From NCBI GenBank assembly GCA_002431345.1, contig DJEN01000095.1, positions 4,257 through 68,256 on the forward strand: 64,000 bases of DNA, written 5' to 3'. Positions 33,829 through 43,698 of this stretch are shown piece after piece (positions within the stretch are counted from its first letter, which is position 1; each line of letters opens with the position of its first letter). The stretch comes from Megasphaera sp. UBA5897. Lineage in GTDB: Bacteria > Bacillota > Negativicutes > Veillonellales > Megasphaeraceae. The notes under the pieces were generated by a model. The model did no database searches. It saw only the letters and a program-made list of their open reading frames with translations, and was not told where the DNA came from. A program made the translations under genes and the position numbers.

Positions 33829-34428
33829 TTATTTTGCCTGTGCTTTTAATTCACGAACATAATCCGGTACATCAGGGCACGTCATCAGTCCGGACATCAA
33901 AGCGACGCCGGTAACCGGTACGTCATGCAAGTCTTTTATAGTCTGCGGCGTAATGCCTCCTAAGGCATAGACGGGAATGGATACGGCTTCACAAATGGCC
34001 CGTACTGTTTCCGGCCGAATAGGCGGTAAATCTTTCTTGCAGGCTGTAGGGAATACGTGGCTTGCCATAATGTACGTAGCCCCTAATTCTTCAGCTCTTT
34101 TGGCTTCTTCCGGCGTATGAACAGATACACCTAATGTCGTCATATAATAGAGCAGCGAAGAATGTGTTTCTAAATAGTTCAGGGAACATTGAAAACGAGG
34201 CACATGAAGCCGGATGGCGGCTTTGCCGAAATGGTGGAGAATACATGTTTTGTCATGAATATTGCATAAACGCAATGCCCGTTTGGCGTAATTCGTGTAT
34301 TCTTCTTCGGACAAGTTCTTTTCACGAAGGACGATGACATCTACATCAGATGCGGCTATTTGTTCTAGCTGATCCCAGTAGTTTGTCGGGGCGAGTTCGT
34401 GATTGGTAATTGCAGCTACTTTTAACAC
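33829..34428 (-). CDS. ThiE/TenI family protein (thiamine phosphate synthase or thiazole tautomerase)
   Basis: A 199-residue TIM-barrel protein. VIVLREKNLSEEEY matches the pyrophosphate/phosphate-binding strand, GVSVHTPEEAKRAEELGA and HVFPTACKKDLPP the later loops, and YALGGITPQTI the final phosphate site. The usual ThiE signature GVHLGQ is replaced by RLHVPRFQ, so a TenI-like tautomerase is at least as likely as a true ThiE. It complements thiSFGH at the start of the window. A conserved hairpin shared with the thi leader lies about 330 bases upstream. Confidence 0.78.
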   Translation of the reverse strand: MLKVAAITNHELAPTNYWDQLEQIAASDVDVIVLREKNLSEEEYTNYAKRALRLCNIHDKTCILHHFGKAAIRLHVPRFQCSLNYLETHSSLLYYMTTLGVSVHTPEEAKRAEELGATYIMASHVFPTACKKDLPPIRPETVRAICEAVSIPVYALGGITPQTIKDLHDVPVTGVALMSGLMTCPDVPDYVRELKAQAK

Positions 34429-34681
34429 GATTATATCACCTGATTATATAATATTGTATAATGACAAGAAATAGTTTATATATATAACTATACAGTAATC
34501 TCATAGCCCCGTCAATGATTATACATTAAAAATATATATTATTTTTTATACATATAAACATACTTTACCTATTAGTATACACTTAATAGATAAAAAGCGT
34601 TTTATTGATATACGATAAAACAAATAAATTCCAGAAATGAATATATAAAGATAATAAAAACGCATAATAAATAAACAACGC

Positions 34682-34718
34682 AAAAAACCTGACAGTGGAT
34701 TGGTCTGTCAGGTTTTTT
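34682..34718. terminator. Bidirectional intrinsic terminator
   Basis: AAAAAACCTGACAG pairs perfectly with CTGTCAGGTTTTTT around a GGATTGGT-type loop. Confidence 0.85.
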
Positions 34719-34755
34719 GTATTGTTTATGGTTAGGATTTGTAGAGAGATGAAAT

Positions 34756-34810
34756 AAAAAAAGCCGCATGAAGAAAACTACACCCATGGTGGTGTACCCC
34801 TTCATGCGGC
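34756..34810 (-). ncRNA. Conserved hairpin element copy B, short leader or small RNA
   Basis: On the minus strand an 11-bp stem (GCCGCATGAAG with CTTCATGCGGC) encloses the inner TACACC/GGTGTA stem and is followed by seven T residues. It shares CATGAAGGGGTACACCACC and GGGTGTAGTT with copy A at 301-355, while its outer stem differs by compensating changes. A strong promoter just upstream predicts a transcript of roughly 75 bases ending here, or a regulated leader for the ThiE/TenI gene. Confidence 0.6.
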
Positions 34811-34833
34811 CCTTACGGTCTCACTCTATTTAT

Positions 34834-34862
34834 TATTATAGAATACCTAAGGAAATTGTCAA
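34834..34862 (-). promoter_or_regulatory. Promoter for conserved hairpin copy B
   Basis: On the minus strand TTGACA and TATAAT are separated by about 16 bases, close to consensus. The predicted start lies only about 20 bases before the conserved hairpin. Confidence 0.7.
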
Positions 34863-35288
34863 TAAAAAATACAGTCAAAAGTTATGGCTTTTGCTGAAAA
34901 CGGTACAATGTGCCAAGCTCCATGCTTGATACAATAAATCATACAAACGAGCAAGACTATCTGCCATGAATACGCATGTTTTAAACAAATATGAGCCCTT
35001 TCTATGCCGCAGCGAAAAGGGACCTTGCTTGTAGATAGTACAAGATATGCGACAGGATTACAAAATCATTTAAAGTACACTGTAAAAGAATAACCAAAAA
35101 ATTGAGAAGCATAAATAAAAATGTAATATTATTCAAAAAAAAATTACATCTTAGCAGTCTGCCGGAATGACTGCAACTAACAGTAAAAATGCAGAGGAGA
35201 AAGAAATGGAGTAAAAAAGTTGAAAAAATTTTATTTTTTTGGTATTCTTTTGAGAAAAACAACTACGAACAGACAGGAGAGAGATGGC

Positions 35289-36518
35289 ATGGAATACGAT
35301 TCTATGGAACGATTGATGGTTTGCCGCAATTTTTTGCAGATGCCGCTTGTACAGGCAGTAAACCGCTATATGCAGACGAATGAAGAAACGGAAGTACCGT
35401 ATATTGTCAGCCAGTTGGTGCAGTACGCGGAAAAACACGGTGTATGCGGCAACATTTGGCAGCAGTTTTTGCTGCGGACGTTATGTGATGGTGAAAATAC
35501 AGCCGCCGTGACGATTGAACAGGTTGGGACATACGGCACAGGGCTGCAAAGTGCGCTGGCCATGGATATGAAGGTCTTGTGGCCGTACCTGCACAGCACG
35601 GCGAATGACTTATTCGGCTGCGCGTTTTTGGATGCGTATATGCCGTCGCAGCCCAAAGAAGATGTCTGTCTGCAGGCATTGACTCAGGCGATGACAGCGT
35701 GCCGGACACCGGATGAAGGAACAGTGGCACTGCTAATGCATTATACGACGTATGGCCGCGGCAAACTGGCGCGCTATATGGCCTTTCGCATTAATTCCCA
35801 AAACCGGCTCGTAGGGATTGAAGAATTTCCTCATCTGGCATGGGATGATTTGATTAGTTATCAAGCCCAAAAAGAAAAACTGCTGCAAAATACGGTGAAT
35901 TTTATTGAAAACCGCGGAGCCAACAATGTGCTCCTGACCGGGGCCAGAGGAACGGGCAAGTCTACAGCGGTCAAATCACTCGTTTGGCAGTATCACGAAC
36001 AAGGACTTCGTTTGTTGCAAATTGAACGAGGCCAGTTAGCCATGTTGCCGGGCATGATGGAAAAACTCAGCCTCGTTAAAAGCAAGAAATTTATTATCTT
36101 TTTAGATGACTTGTCGTTTGATGAAGATGAAAAAGAATATAAATATCTCAAATCCGCGATTGACGGCGGCGTTACGCCACAGCCGGATAATGTACTTATT
36201 TATGCAACATCGAATCGCCGTCACTTGCTGAAAGAAACGTGGAAAGACAGAAATGATGAAATGGATGAAGTATATCGCGATGATAGCACGAATGAATCTA
36301 TTTCTTTGTCAGACCGCTTTGGCTTGATTATTCATTATGCCGCACCGACGCAGGATGAATACTTAGCCATCATTGATCATGAATTGCGTAAAGCAGGGAT
36401 TGTATTAGATAAAAAAGAATTGCGGATTTTGGGCGTACGCTGGGAAATGGAACATTCCGGACGTAATGGTCGTATTGCACAGCAATTTGTCAAATGGTAT
36501 CTTGGAAATAAGAAATAA
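35289..36518 (+). CDS. DUF815 family AAA-type ATPase
   Basis: A 409-residue protein. The C-terminal half is a DUF815 ATPase with Walker A LLTGARGTGKST near residue 220, Walker B FIIFLDDLSFDE, and the arginine-rich YATSNRRHLLKE segment. The N-terminal half is helical and family-specific. DUF815 proteins are related to DnaC/ClpX-like ATPases, and their role is not established. The start at 35289 follows AGGAGAGAG; a start at 35220 lacks a ribosome site. Monocistronic, followed by the ilvC T-box region. Confidence 0.85.
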   Translation: MEYDSMERLMVCRNFLQMPLVQAVNRYMQTNEETEVPYIVSQLVQYAEKHGVCGNIWQQFLLRTLCDGENTAAVTIEQVGTYGTGLQSALAMDMKVLWPYLHSTANDLFGCAFLDAYMPSQPKEDVCLQALTQAMTACRTPDEGTVALLMHYTTYGRGKLARYMAFRINSQNRLVGIEEFPHLAWDDLISYQAQKEKLLQNTVNFIENRGANNVLLTGARGTGKSTAVKSLVWQYHEQGLRLLQIERGQLAMLPGMMEKLSLVKSKKFIIFLDDLSFDEDEKEYKYLKSAIDGGVTPQPDNVLIYATSNRRHLLKETWKDRNDEMDEVYRDDSTNESISLSDRFGLIIHYAAPTQDEYLAIIDHELRKAGIVLDKKELRILGVRWEMEHSGRNGRIAQQFVKWYLGNKK

Positions 36519-36583
36519 AAGGAAAAAATGTAAATTAAAAAACGTTTAACCTGAATTTTTTACGAATATATCGAAAAAAGCTG

Positions 36584-36612
36584 TTGACAAACTCGGATAC
36601 TTTTTGTAGAAT
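36584..36612 (+). promoter_or_regulatory. Promoter of the ilv operon
   Basis: TTGACA at 36584-36589 and TAGAAT at 36607-36612 with 17-base spacing, directly upstream of the T-box leader. Confidence 0.75.
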
Positions 36613-36619
36613 GTGTTCA

Positions 36620-36934
36620 AGCTTTTCAATGAGCCCACGCAAATGGGCAGAAAAGTAAATGAAGAGAAAAAATCTGATGATGGGAAAGAGTAGTTAGTTC
36701 AAGTCAATTTTCAGAGAGCTGATGGTTGGTGTAAATCAGCAGTTGCGAACGGACGAAAATCATCCCGGAAGAGAAGTGCTGAAGCATTGTGTTAAGCACT
36801 GACGATTTTTCCACGTTATAGGAAACGCGTATGTTGGTACGTTGTAGAGAGCCTGAAACCAGTAATGGTTTTGGGAATCAGGGTGGTATCGCGGAATTAT
36901 ACTCCGTCCCTCAGCAGAGGGACGGAGTTTTTTT
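36620..36934 (+). ncRNA. T-box leader of the ilv operon, probable Ile (AUC) specifier
   Basis: The T-box sequence AGGGTGGTATCGCGG is at 36880-36894. The terminator is ACTCCGTCCCT with AGGGACGGAGT at 36901-36928, followed by T residues. In Stem I, the AGTA turn near 36650 faces GAAAATCA, and ATC at 36759-36761 is the best specifier triplet, followed by a purine and the lower stem GGGA/TCCC. An uncharged tRNA-Ile would therefore induce ilvC-ilvB-ilvH-ilvD. Confidence 0.88.
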
Positions 36935-36975
36935 GTTGGCCTCTGTTGACAAATCTCTAAATCCCAACGAGATAA

Positions 36976-38019
<1,044 letters not shown>

Positions 38020-38029
38020 TTAAAAACTG

Positions 38030-38060
38030 CAAGGGACTTCGTTTTGCAGGAAGTCCCTTG
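38030..38060 (+). terminator. Internal hairpin between ilvC and ilvB
   Basis: CAAGGGACTTC pairs perfectly with GAAGTCCCTTG and a broken T tract follows. It probably gives partial termination, making ilvC more abundant than the downstream genes. Confidence 0.65.
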
Positions 38061-38085
38061 TTATTTATAAAGAGGTGAATCATCC

Positions 38086-39783
38086 ATGAAATTGACTGGC
38101 GCACAAGCTGTAATTGAAAGTTTAAAACGTGAAGATGTACAAGTCGTCTTTGGCTATCCCGGCGGTTCTGTGCTGACATTGTATGATGAATTATATAAGG
38201 CAAAGTTTCCCCATATTTTGACAGGACATGAACAGGGTGCTGTTCACGCAGCGGACGGGTATGCGAGAGCTACAGGAAAACCTGGTGTATGTTTTGCTAC
38301 ATCCGGTCCTGGCGTTTGCAATATGGTTACAGGGATTGCGACAGCCAACATGGATTCGATTCCTCTTGTTATTATCAGCGGACAGGTTGCAACGCCGCTT
38401 ATTGGGCGGGATTCATTCCAAGAAGCTGATATTTCCGGTATTACAACGCCAATTACGAAACATAATTATTTAGTAAAACGTGCAGAAGATTTGCCGCGTG
38501 TTTTGAAAGAAGCCTTTTATATTGCTACAACAGGCAGACCGGGACCGGTTTTGGTTGATGTAGCCAAAGATGTATTTGATACTCCTTTTGACTATACATA
38601 TCCGGAAGCAGTGCACCTGCGCGGTTATCAAGGATGTCATGTAGGAAATGAAGCCGATGTAGACCGTGCGGTTGAAGCAATTGAAAAGGCAAAACGCCCT
38701 GTCATTTTAACTGGCGGCGGTGTAGTGCTTTCGAATATGGCCGACCGGCTCAAGCGTATTGTTCAGCAGATGCATGTCCCTGTCGTTACGACGTTGATGG
38801 GAAAAGGAACGATTCCTGATATGTATGATGCTCATTTGGGAATGGTTGGCATGCATGGTTCCTATGCTGCTAACATGGCTGTCACAAAATGTGATTTATT
38901 AGTAGCTATTGGGGCTCGATTTGACGACCGCGTTACGGGCGATGTCGAAAATTTTGCACCTAATGCTAAAATTGTTCATTTTGATATTGATAAAGTAGAA
39001 ATTAATAAAATTGTCCATGCAGACATCAGTGTCAACGGCGACCTTCGCTGGTCATTGCCATTGTTGGATGAAAAATTGGCAGCTCATGAAACGCATTTGG
39101 CAGAACGATATGGGGAATGGCGTAGTCTAGTCTTACGTATGAAAACGGAACATCCTTTTGGAACCCGCGATTTGCCTGATGCCGTTTCACCACAAAAACT
39201 GTTTGAAGGCCTACAAAAATGGACAAACGACGATACGATTTTTGCGACAGATGTAGGGCAACATCAAATGTGGGCTGCTCAATTTTGCCAGGTGTCCAAA
39301 CCGCGTCATTTTATTACGTCCGGCGGTTTGGGAACGATGGGATATGGCTTACCGGCAGCGATGGGAGCCAAAGTAGGCTGTCCTAAGCAGCAAGTCGTCT
39401 TGTTTACTGGCGACGGCAGTATCATGATGAACTGTCAGGAATTTGCGACACTGCATAAATACGGTATCGATGTCAAAGTCATCGTTCTTCATAACAGCGT
39501 CCTGGGGATGGTCAATCAGTGGCAGCGCATGTTCTACAACGGCCATTATGCAGAATCCGTATTGGATAAAAATCCTGATTTAACGCACGTATCCAGTGCT
39601 ATGGGCGTGCCCGGCTTTGCCGTTCACAAACCGGAAGAATTAGCCGGCGGTTTGCAAAAATTGTTTGCAGCAGAAGGAGCTGCTTTGCTGGACGTCTTTA
39701 TTCCTGCCGATGAAAATGTATATCCTATGGTACCCGGCGGTAAACGACTGGACGAAATGGTGTTAGGAGGAGATGCACAATGA
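38086..39783 (+). CDS. ilvB: Acetolactate synthase large subunit
   Basis: A 565-residue thiamine-diphosphate enzyme that condenses pyruvate with pyruvate or 2-oxobutyrate. The catalytic glutamate is in GHEQGAVHAADGYARA near residue 50. The ThDP-metal motif GDGSIMMNCQEF near 445 is followed by the required asparagine in VLHNSVLG. FAD-binding central domain is present. It needs thiamine diphosphate, made partly by the thi genes in this window. Stop overlaps the start of the regulatory subunit gene. Confidence 0.96.
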   Translation: MKLTGAQAVIESLKREDVQVVFGYPGGSVLTLYDELYKAKFPHILTGHEQGAVHAADGYARATGKPGVCFATSGPGVCNMVTGIATANMDSIPLVIISGQVATPLIGRDSFQEADISGITTPITKHNYLVKRAEDLPRVLKEAFYIATTGRPGPVLVDVAKDVFDTPFDYTYPEAVHLRGYQGCHVGNEADVDRAVEAIEKAKRPVILTGGGVVLSNMADRLKRIVQQMHVPVVTTLMGKGTIPDMYDAHLGMVGMHGSYAANMAVTKCDLLVAIGARFDDRVTGDVENFAPNAKIVHFDIDKVEINKIVHADISVNGDLRWSLPLLDEKLAAHETHLAERYGEWRSLVLRMKTEHPFGTRDLPDAVSPQKLFEGLQKWTNDDTIFATDVGQHQMWAAQFCQVSKPRHFITSGGLGTMGYGLPAAMGAKVGCPKQQVVLFTGDGSIMMNCQEFATLHKYGIDVKVIVLHNSVLGMVNQWQRMFYNGHYAESVLDKNPDLTHVSSAMGVPGFAVHKPEELAGGLQKLFAAEGAALLDVFIPADENVYPMVPGGKRLDEMVLGGDAQ

Positions 39784-40283
39784 TGAAACAGCATTTGGCT
39801 ATCTTAGCCGATAATAAACCGGGCGTATTGACGCATGTCGCGGGACTAATCAGCCGTCGTGCCATCAACATCGAGTACATCAATGCCGGTTATACAGAAG
39901 AACCGGACGTAACGCGCATCAATATTGTCGTATCCGTAGAAAACCGTTGGGAACTGGATCAAGCAGTCAATCAACTGGCTAAATTGATTGATGTCATTAA
40001 AGTCGTAAATTTGGATGATGCACCTTTTGTCAGCTATGAACTGGCTATGATAAAAGTAAAATGTGAAACGCCGACTGTACGCGAAGAATTGACGAATATT
40101 GCCCAGCTTTTTCATGCCAAGGTCGTAGACGTGCAGAAAAAATCCCTTATATTCCGCTTGACCGGCAGGGAAGACCATATTGAAGCCTGCCTGCATATGC
40201 TGGAAGATTATGAAGTGATTGAAATTGCCCGTACAGGACAGATTTCCCTTTCCCGAGGGATGACACCTGTTAAGCAAATGTAA
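39780..40283 (+). CDS. ilvH: Acetolactate synthase small (regulatory) subunit
   Basis: A 167-residue protein with an N-terminal ACT domain (LAILADNKPGVLTHVAGLISRR shortened: NKPGVLTHVAGL with RRAINIEYI after it) that binds valine for feedback control, and a C-terminal half of the ALS-ss type. Start codon overlaps the ilvB stop (ATGA), so the subunits are translationally coupled. ilvN naming is equally acceptable. Confidence 0.94.
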   Translation: MMKQHLAILADNKPGVLTHVAGLISRRAINIEYINAGYTEEPDVTRINIVVSVENRWELDQAVNQLAKLIDVIKVVNLDDAPFVSYELAMIKVKCETPTVREELTNIAQLFHAKVVDVQKKSLIFRLTGREDHIEACLHMLEDYEVIEIARTGQISLSRGMTPVKQM

Positions 40284-40337
40284 TATAATAAATGTATTTA
40301 TAGTAAAACACTGCAAAAAGAAAGGAAGACAAACTAC

Positions 40338-41990
40338 ATGCGAAGTGACGTTGTAAAAAAAGGTATTACCCGCACAGCTCATCGTACATTATTCCACGCT
40401 ATGGGCTATTCCGATGAAGATTTGCAAAAACCGTTAATCGGTATTGTCAATTCTTTTAATGAAATTATTCCGGGGCATATGCATCTGCGTGAAATTGCCC
40501 AAGCTGTCAAACTGGGTGTGGCTGCCGCAGGCGGCACACCGATTGAATTTCCTGCTATCGGTATTTGTGACGGCATCGCCATGGGGCATAATGGCATGAA
40601 ATATCCCCTTGCCAGCCGTGAACTTATTTGCGATTCTATTGAAGCCGTTGCCAATGGCCATGCTTTTGACGGTCTGGTCATGATTCCGAACTGCGACAAA
40701 ATCGTACCGGGCATGCTTATGGCTGCAGGCCGCGTCAACATTCCGACAGTCGTCGTCAGCGGCGGTCCGATGCTGGCAGGACGCCACAAAGGCAAAGACA
40801 TCAGTGTCAGCACGATGTTTGAAGCAGCAGGTAAAGTGGAATCTGGACAGATGACACAGGAAGAAATGACGGAAATGGAATTTCAGGCATGTCCGGGCTG
40901 CGGTTCCTGCTCCGGTCTGTTCACTGCGAATACGATGAACTGCATGACAGAAGTACTGGGCATGGGCCTTCCGGGCAATGGTACGATTCCGGCTGCTTAT
41001 TTTGGCGCACGCCGTATTTTGGCCAAAAAAGCCGGCGCGGTTATTATGGATTTGGTAAAGAGAGACATCAAACCGCGTGACATCATGACAATGGAATCAT
41101 TTGAAAACGCGATTGCTGTCGATATGGCTATTGGCGGTTCTACCAATACAGTCCTCCATTTGCCGGCCATTGCCCATGAAGCAGGCATTGAGCTGCCGCT
41201 GCAAAAATTTGATGAAATCAGCCGTAAAGCAGCTTATATCTGCAAAATGAGCCCAGGCGGCACGTACCATATGCAGGATCTTAACGAAGCCGGCGGTATT
41301 TGCGCCGTCATGAAAGAGCTGACCAAACTCAATATTATTCATACTGATGCGAAAACCGTTACCGGCACGATTGGCGAACGCATTGCCAATGCGCACAACG
41401 AACGGCCGGAAGTACTGCACAGCGTCGAAAACGCATATATGCATAAGGGCGGCATTGCTATTTTGACAGGAAATTTGGCTCCTGACGGCTCTGTCATCAA
41501 AGAAAGCGCTGTCGAACCGGATTTGCTTACCTATACAGGTACGGCTAAATGCTATGATTCGGAAGAAGATGCCATCAAAGCGATTATTGGCGGAGAAATT
41601 AAAGAAGGACACGTCGTTGTTATTCGTTATGAAGGACCTAAAGGTGGCCCGGGCATGCGCGAAATGCTCAATCCGACAGCTGTTATTACCGGCATGGGCT
41701 TGAAAGTAGCCTTGCTGACAGATGGCCGTTTCAGCGGTGCCAGCCGCGGTGCCTGCATCGGTCATATTTCGCCGGAAGCCATGGAAGGCGGCCCGATTGC
41801 CTTAATTCATGACGGCGATACGATTTCTATTGATATTCCTAATCGTAAATTACAACTTGAAGTCAGTGATGAAGAACTGGCAAAACGCAAAGCTTCATGG
41901 AAGCAGCCTGAACCGAAAGTTAAGACAGGATATTTGTCCCGTTACGCTCGTCTCGTAACATCTGCGAATACAGGTGCTGTCTTGAAATAA
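40338..41990 (+). CDS. ilvD: Dihydroxy-acid dehydratase
   Basis: A 550-residue Fe-S enzyme that dehydrates the dihydroxy acids to 2-oxo acids. Cluster cysteines are visible in [10 protein letters not shown] near residue 118 and [19 protein letters not shown] near 185-203. The C-terminal [15 protein letters not shown] and [15 protein letters not shown] blocks carry the substrate-site serine. Third enzyme of the branched-chain pathway and normally oxygen-sensitive, which suits an anaerobe. Confidence 0.96.
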   Translation: MRSDVVKKGITRTAHRTLFHAMGYSDEDLQKPLIGIVNSFNEIIPGHMHLREIAQAVKLGVAAAGGTPIEFPAIGICDGIAMGHNGMKYPLASRELICDSIEAVANGHAFDGLVMIPNCDKIVPGMLMAAGRVNIPTVVVSGGPMLAGRHKGKDISVSTMFEAAGKVESGQMTQEEMTEMEFQACPGCGSCSGLFTANTMNCMTEVLGMGLPGNGTIPAAYFGARRILAKKAGAVIMDLVKRDIKPRDIMTMESFENAIAVDMAIGGSTNTVLHLPAIAHEAGIELPLQKFDEISRKAAYICKMSPGGTYHMQDLNEAGGICAVMKELTKLNIIHTDAKTVTGTIGERIANAHNERPEVLHSVENAYMHKGGIAILTGNLAPDGSVIKESAVEPDLLTYTGTAKCYDSEEDAIKAIIGGEIKEGHVVVIRYEGPKGGPGMREMLNPTAVITGMGLKVALLTDGRFSGASRGACIGHISPEAMEGGPIALIHDGDTISIDIPNRKLQLEVSDEELAKRKASWKQPEPKVKTGYLSRYARLVTSANTGAVLK

Positions 41991-42002
41991 TCTAAGAGAT
42001 AA

Positions 42003-42045
42003 CGCATACGAGGGGGTCTGTCTGAGACAGGTCCCTTTGTATACG
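42003..42045 (+). other. Near-perfect 20-bp hairpin between ilvD and the BASS gene
   Basis: Twenty positions from 42003 pair inward with those ending at 42045 with one mismatch and a 3-base loop. No U tract follows, so it looks like an mRNA-stability or attenuation element rather than a full terminator. Confidence 0.6.
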
Positions 42046-42078
42046 TACATATAATGGATAAGAAAGGTCGTATAAATA

Positions 42079-43086
42079 ATGAAAAAAGTATGTGCCTTGA
42101 TTGGTAAATATTTTGGTATTCTTGCCGTAGTATTCCTTATTTTGGGGATGACAACGCCGGACAGCTTTAAATGGGTGTTGGGAAAAATCGGCGATGTTTC
42201 TGTATTAAGCTTATTGCTGGGCGTAGTTATGTTTGGCATGGGTACGACGCTGAGTCTGCATGATTTTGCGTTGGTACTCAAACGGCCGCGTGATGTATTT
42301 TTTGGCGCTTGTGCACAGTATCTCGTCATGCCGTTTTTGGCGTATGTATTATCCACTGTATTCCAGTTGGACCCGGCTCTGACTGTCGGTGTTGTTTTGG
42401 TCGGCACCTGCCCGGGCGGTACGTCTTCCAATGTCATTACCTTTATGAGTAAAGGGGACTTGGCTTTATCCGTTACCATGACCAGTGTTTCTACTGTTAT
42501 TTCACCAATTATGACGCCGCTTCTTACGTATTTAATTATTGGACAGCGCGTAGCCTTTGACCCTGTAGGCATGTTTATTTCTATTTTGCAGATTGTTATT
42601 TTCCCTATTTGTCTGGGTTTGGCTGTCAAATATTTTCTGCCGAGACTGGCCGCTACCGCTACGGATTATCTGCCGGCCGTGTCTTCCTTAGCTATTTCTT
42701 TCCTTATTGCCGGCATCATTGGTGCCAGCCGTAATGCTATTCTTTCCAGCTCCGGCGTTATCCTGCTTGTCGTCATTCTGCACAATTGCCTGGGCTATGC
42801 TCTTGGTTTTGCCATCGGTCATTTCTGCGGCATGAGCTGGAAGAAAATGGTTGCCTTGTCCATTGAAGTCGGCATGCAGAATTCCGGCTTGGCAACAGGG
42901 CTTGCCAAAGCACACTTTGCATCCCTGCCAATGGCCGGTGTGCCCGGCGCTGTTTTCAGTGCATGGCACAATATTTCCGGTGCTGTATTAGCCTATTTGT
43001 ACGTCAACTTCCTCAACAAACGGTTTGATTCAGACTATCAAGACGATGTGAAGACAGCCCACGCACTTCCCAATGCGGGCCATTAA
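42079..43086 (+). CDS. BASS-family Na+-coupled organic anion transporter (ilv-linked)
   Basis: A 335-residue membrane protein with about ten hydrophobic segments of the bile acid:sodium symporter family. GTCPGGTSSNVITFMSKGDLALSV and VGMQNSGLATGLAKAHF-type blocks are the two sodium-site signatures (first cited by its keys GTCPGGTSSN). Characterised bacterial and plastid BASS proteins carry 2-oxo acids and pantoate-like compounds rather than bile acids. Lying directly after ilvD, it most plausibly moves a branched-chain 2-oxo acid or ketopantoate-like intermediate. Ends in a strong terminator. Confidence 0.85.
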   Translation: MKKVCALIGKYFGILAVVFLILGMTTPDSFKWVLGKIGDVSVLSLLLGVVMFGMGTTLSLHDFALVLKRPRDVFFGACAQYLVMPFLAYVLSTVFQLDPALTVGVVLVGTCPGGTSSNVITFMSKGDLALSVTMTSVSTVISPIMTPLLTYLIIGQRVAFDPVGMFISILQIVIFPICLGLAVKYFLPRLAATATDYLPAVSSLAISFLIAGIIGASRNAILSSSGVILLVVILHNCLGYALGFAIGHFCGMSWKKMVALSIEVGMQNSGLATGLAKAHFASLPMAGVPGAVFSAWHNISGAVLAYLYVNFLNKRFDSDYQDDVKTAHALPNAGH

Positions 43087-43102
43087 GAAAATTGTGTAAA
43101 TA

Positions 43103-43151
43103 AAAAAAGTTGCTGCATGAAGAGATACGATCTTCGTGCAGCAACTTTTTT
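43103..43151. terminator. Bidirectional terminator after the ilv-BASS operon
   Basis: AAAAAGTTGCTGCA pairs with TGCAGCAACTTTTT, with an inner GAAGA/TCTTC stem, between convergent genes. Confidence 0.9.
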
Positions 43152-43199
43152 ATTGCAACAGAATGGATATGTTGGGATGATGATTTATATCTGTGTTTT

Positions 43200-43565
43200 T
43201 CAAAGAGACGTATCGCGCGGAGCAGCATCTTTGGGATTTTGCTGTAAGTATTCGATATAATCATTGCCCAATTCTTTTAAAACCGTTAAAATACGTGTGA
43301 ATTTTGTGCCAATTTCACTTAAACTGTATTCTACTTTGGGCGGGACTTGTTCATACGATTTGCGAATGACAAGCCCTCTGTCTTCTAATGTTTTTAGTTG
43401 TCTGGATAAGGTCGTATGTGTCATTTCTTCAGGCATGCGGCGAAGCAGTTCATTAAATCGGACAGGGCCGTCTGCCAATAAGTAGATAATGTACATAGAC
43501 CATTTTCCCGTGAGCAGTTTTTGCGCTGTTACATACGGACAGCGGCCGAATAAATCTTCCTTCAT
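43200..43565 (-). CDS. HxlR-family winged-helix transcriptional regulator
   Basis: A 121-residue MarR-like regulator of the HxlR type: CPYVTAQKLLTGKWSMYIIYLL at the N-terminus (keys C-P-x2-TA and GKW), FNELLRRMPEEMTHTTLSRQL as recognition region, then DRGLVIRKSYEQVPPKVEYSL as the wing. The N-terminal cysteine (C8) is a possible redox sensor as in HypR/YodB relatives. The start at 43565 follows AAGGAA. A perfect dyad at 43584-43597 just upstream is a probable operator. Divergent from the Cys-motif small protein. Confidence 0.88.
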   Translation of the reverse strand: MKEDLFGRCPYVTAQKLLTGKWSMYIIYLLADGPVRFNELLRRMPEEMTHTTLSRQLKTLEDRGLVIRKSYEQVPPKVEYSLSEIGTKFTRILTVLKELGNDYIEYLQQNPKDAAPRDTSL

Positions 43566-43583
43566 AAAGAGCACGTTCCTTTC

Positions 43584-43597
43584 TGATACTGGTATCA
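43584..43597. promoter_or_regulatory. Candidate HxlR operator
   Basis: TGATAC-TG-GTATCA is a perfect 6+2+6 dyad lying 19 bases upstream of the HxlR start codon and in the shared divergent control region. It resembles GTAnnATn-type sites of HxlR proteins. Confidence 0.5.
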
Positions 43598-43698
43598 TTA
43601 TATATCGTACTTGCTATTGTGTAACTAATTAATTATAATTATAAATACAGAGAGAAAAAATTACAATACTAGGTATACGATGAATGGAGGAACTGACG

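Larger units (their letters stand above)
34429..35288. other. Long AT-rich intergenic region
   Basis: About 860 bases with no credible gene. It contains a bidirectional terminator (34682-34718), conserved hairpin copy B (34763-34810) with its own minus-strand promoter (34834-34862), and a stretch at 34880-35200 with no recognisable feature beyond weak inverted repeats. Short reading frames here have poor composition and no ribosome sites. Confidence 0.6.

Noticed and set aside
34602..34805. A short minus-strand open frame in the long intergenic region
   Set aside because: It starts inside the conserved hairpin and reads through a terminator. Hydrophobic AT-driven composition and no ribosome site.
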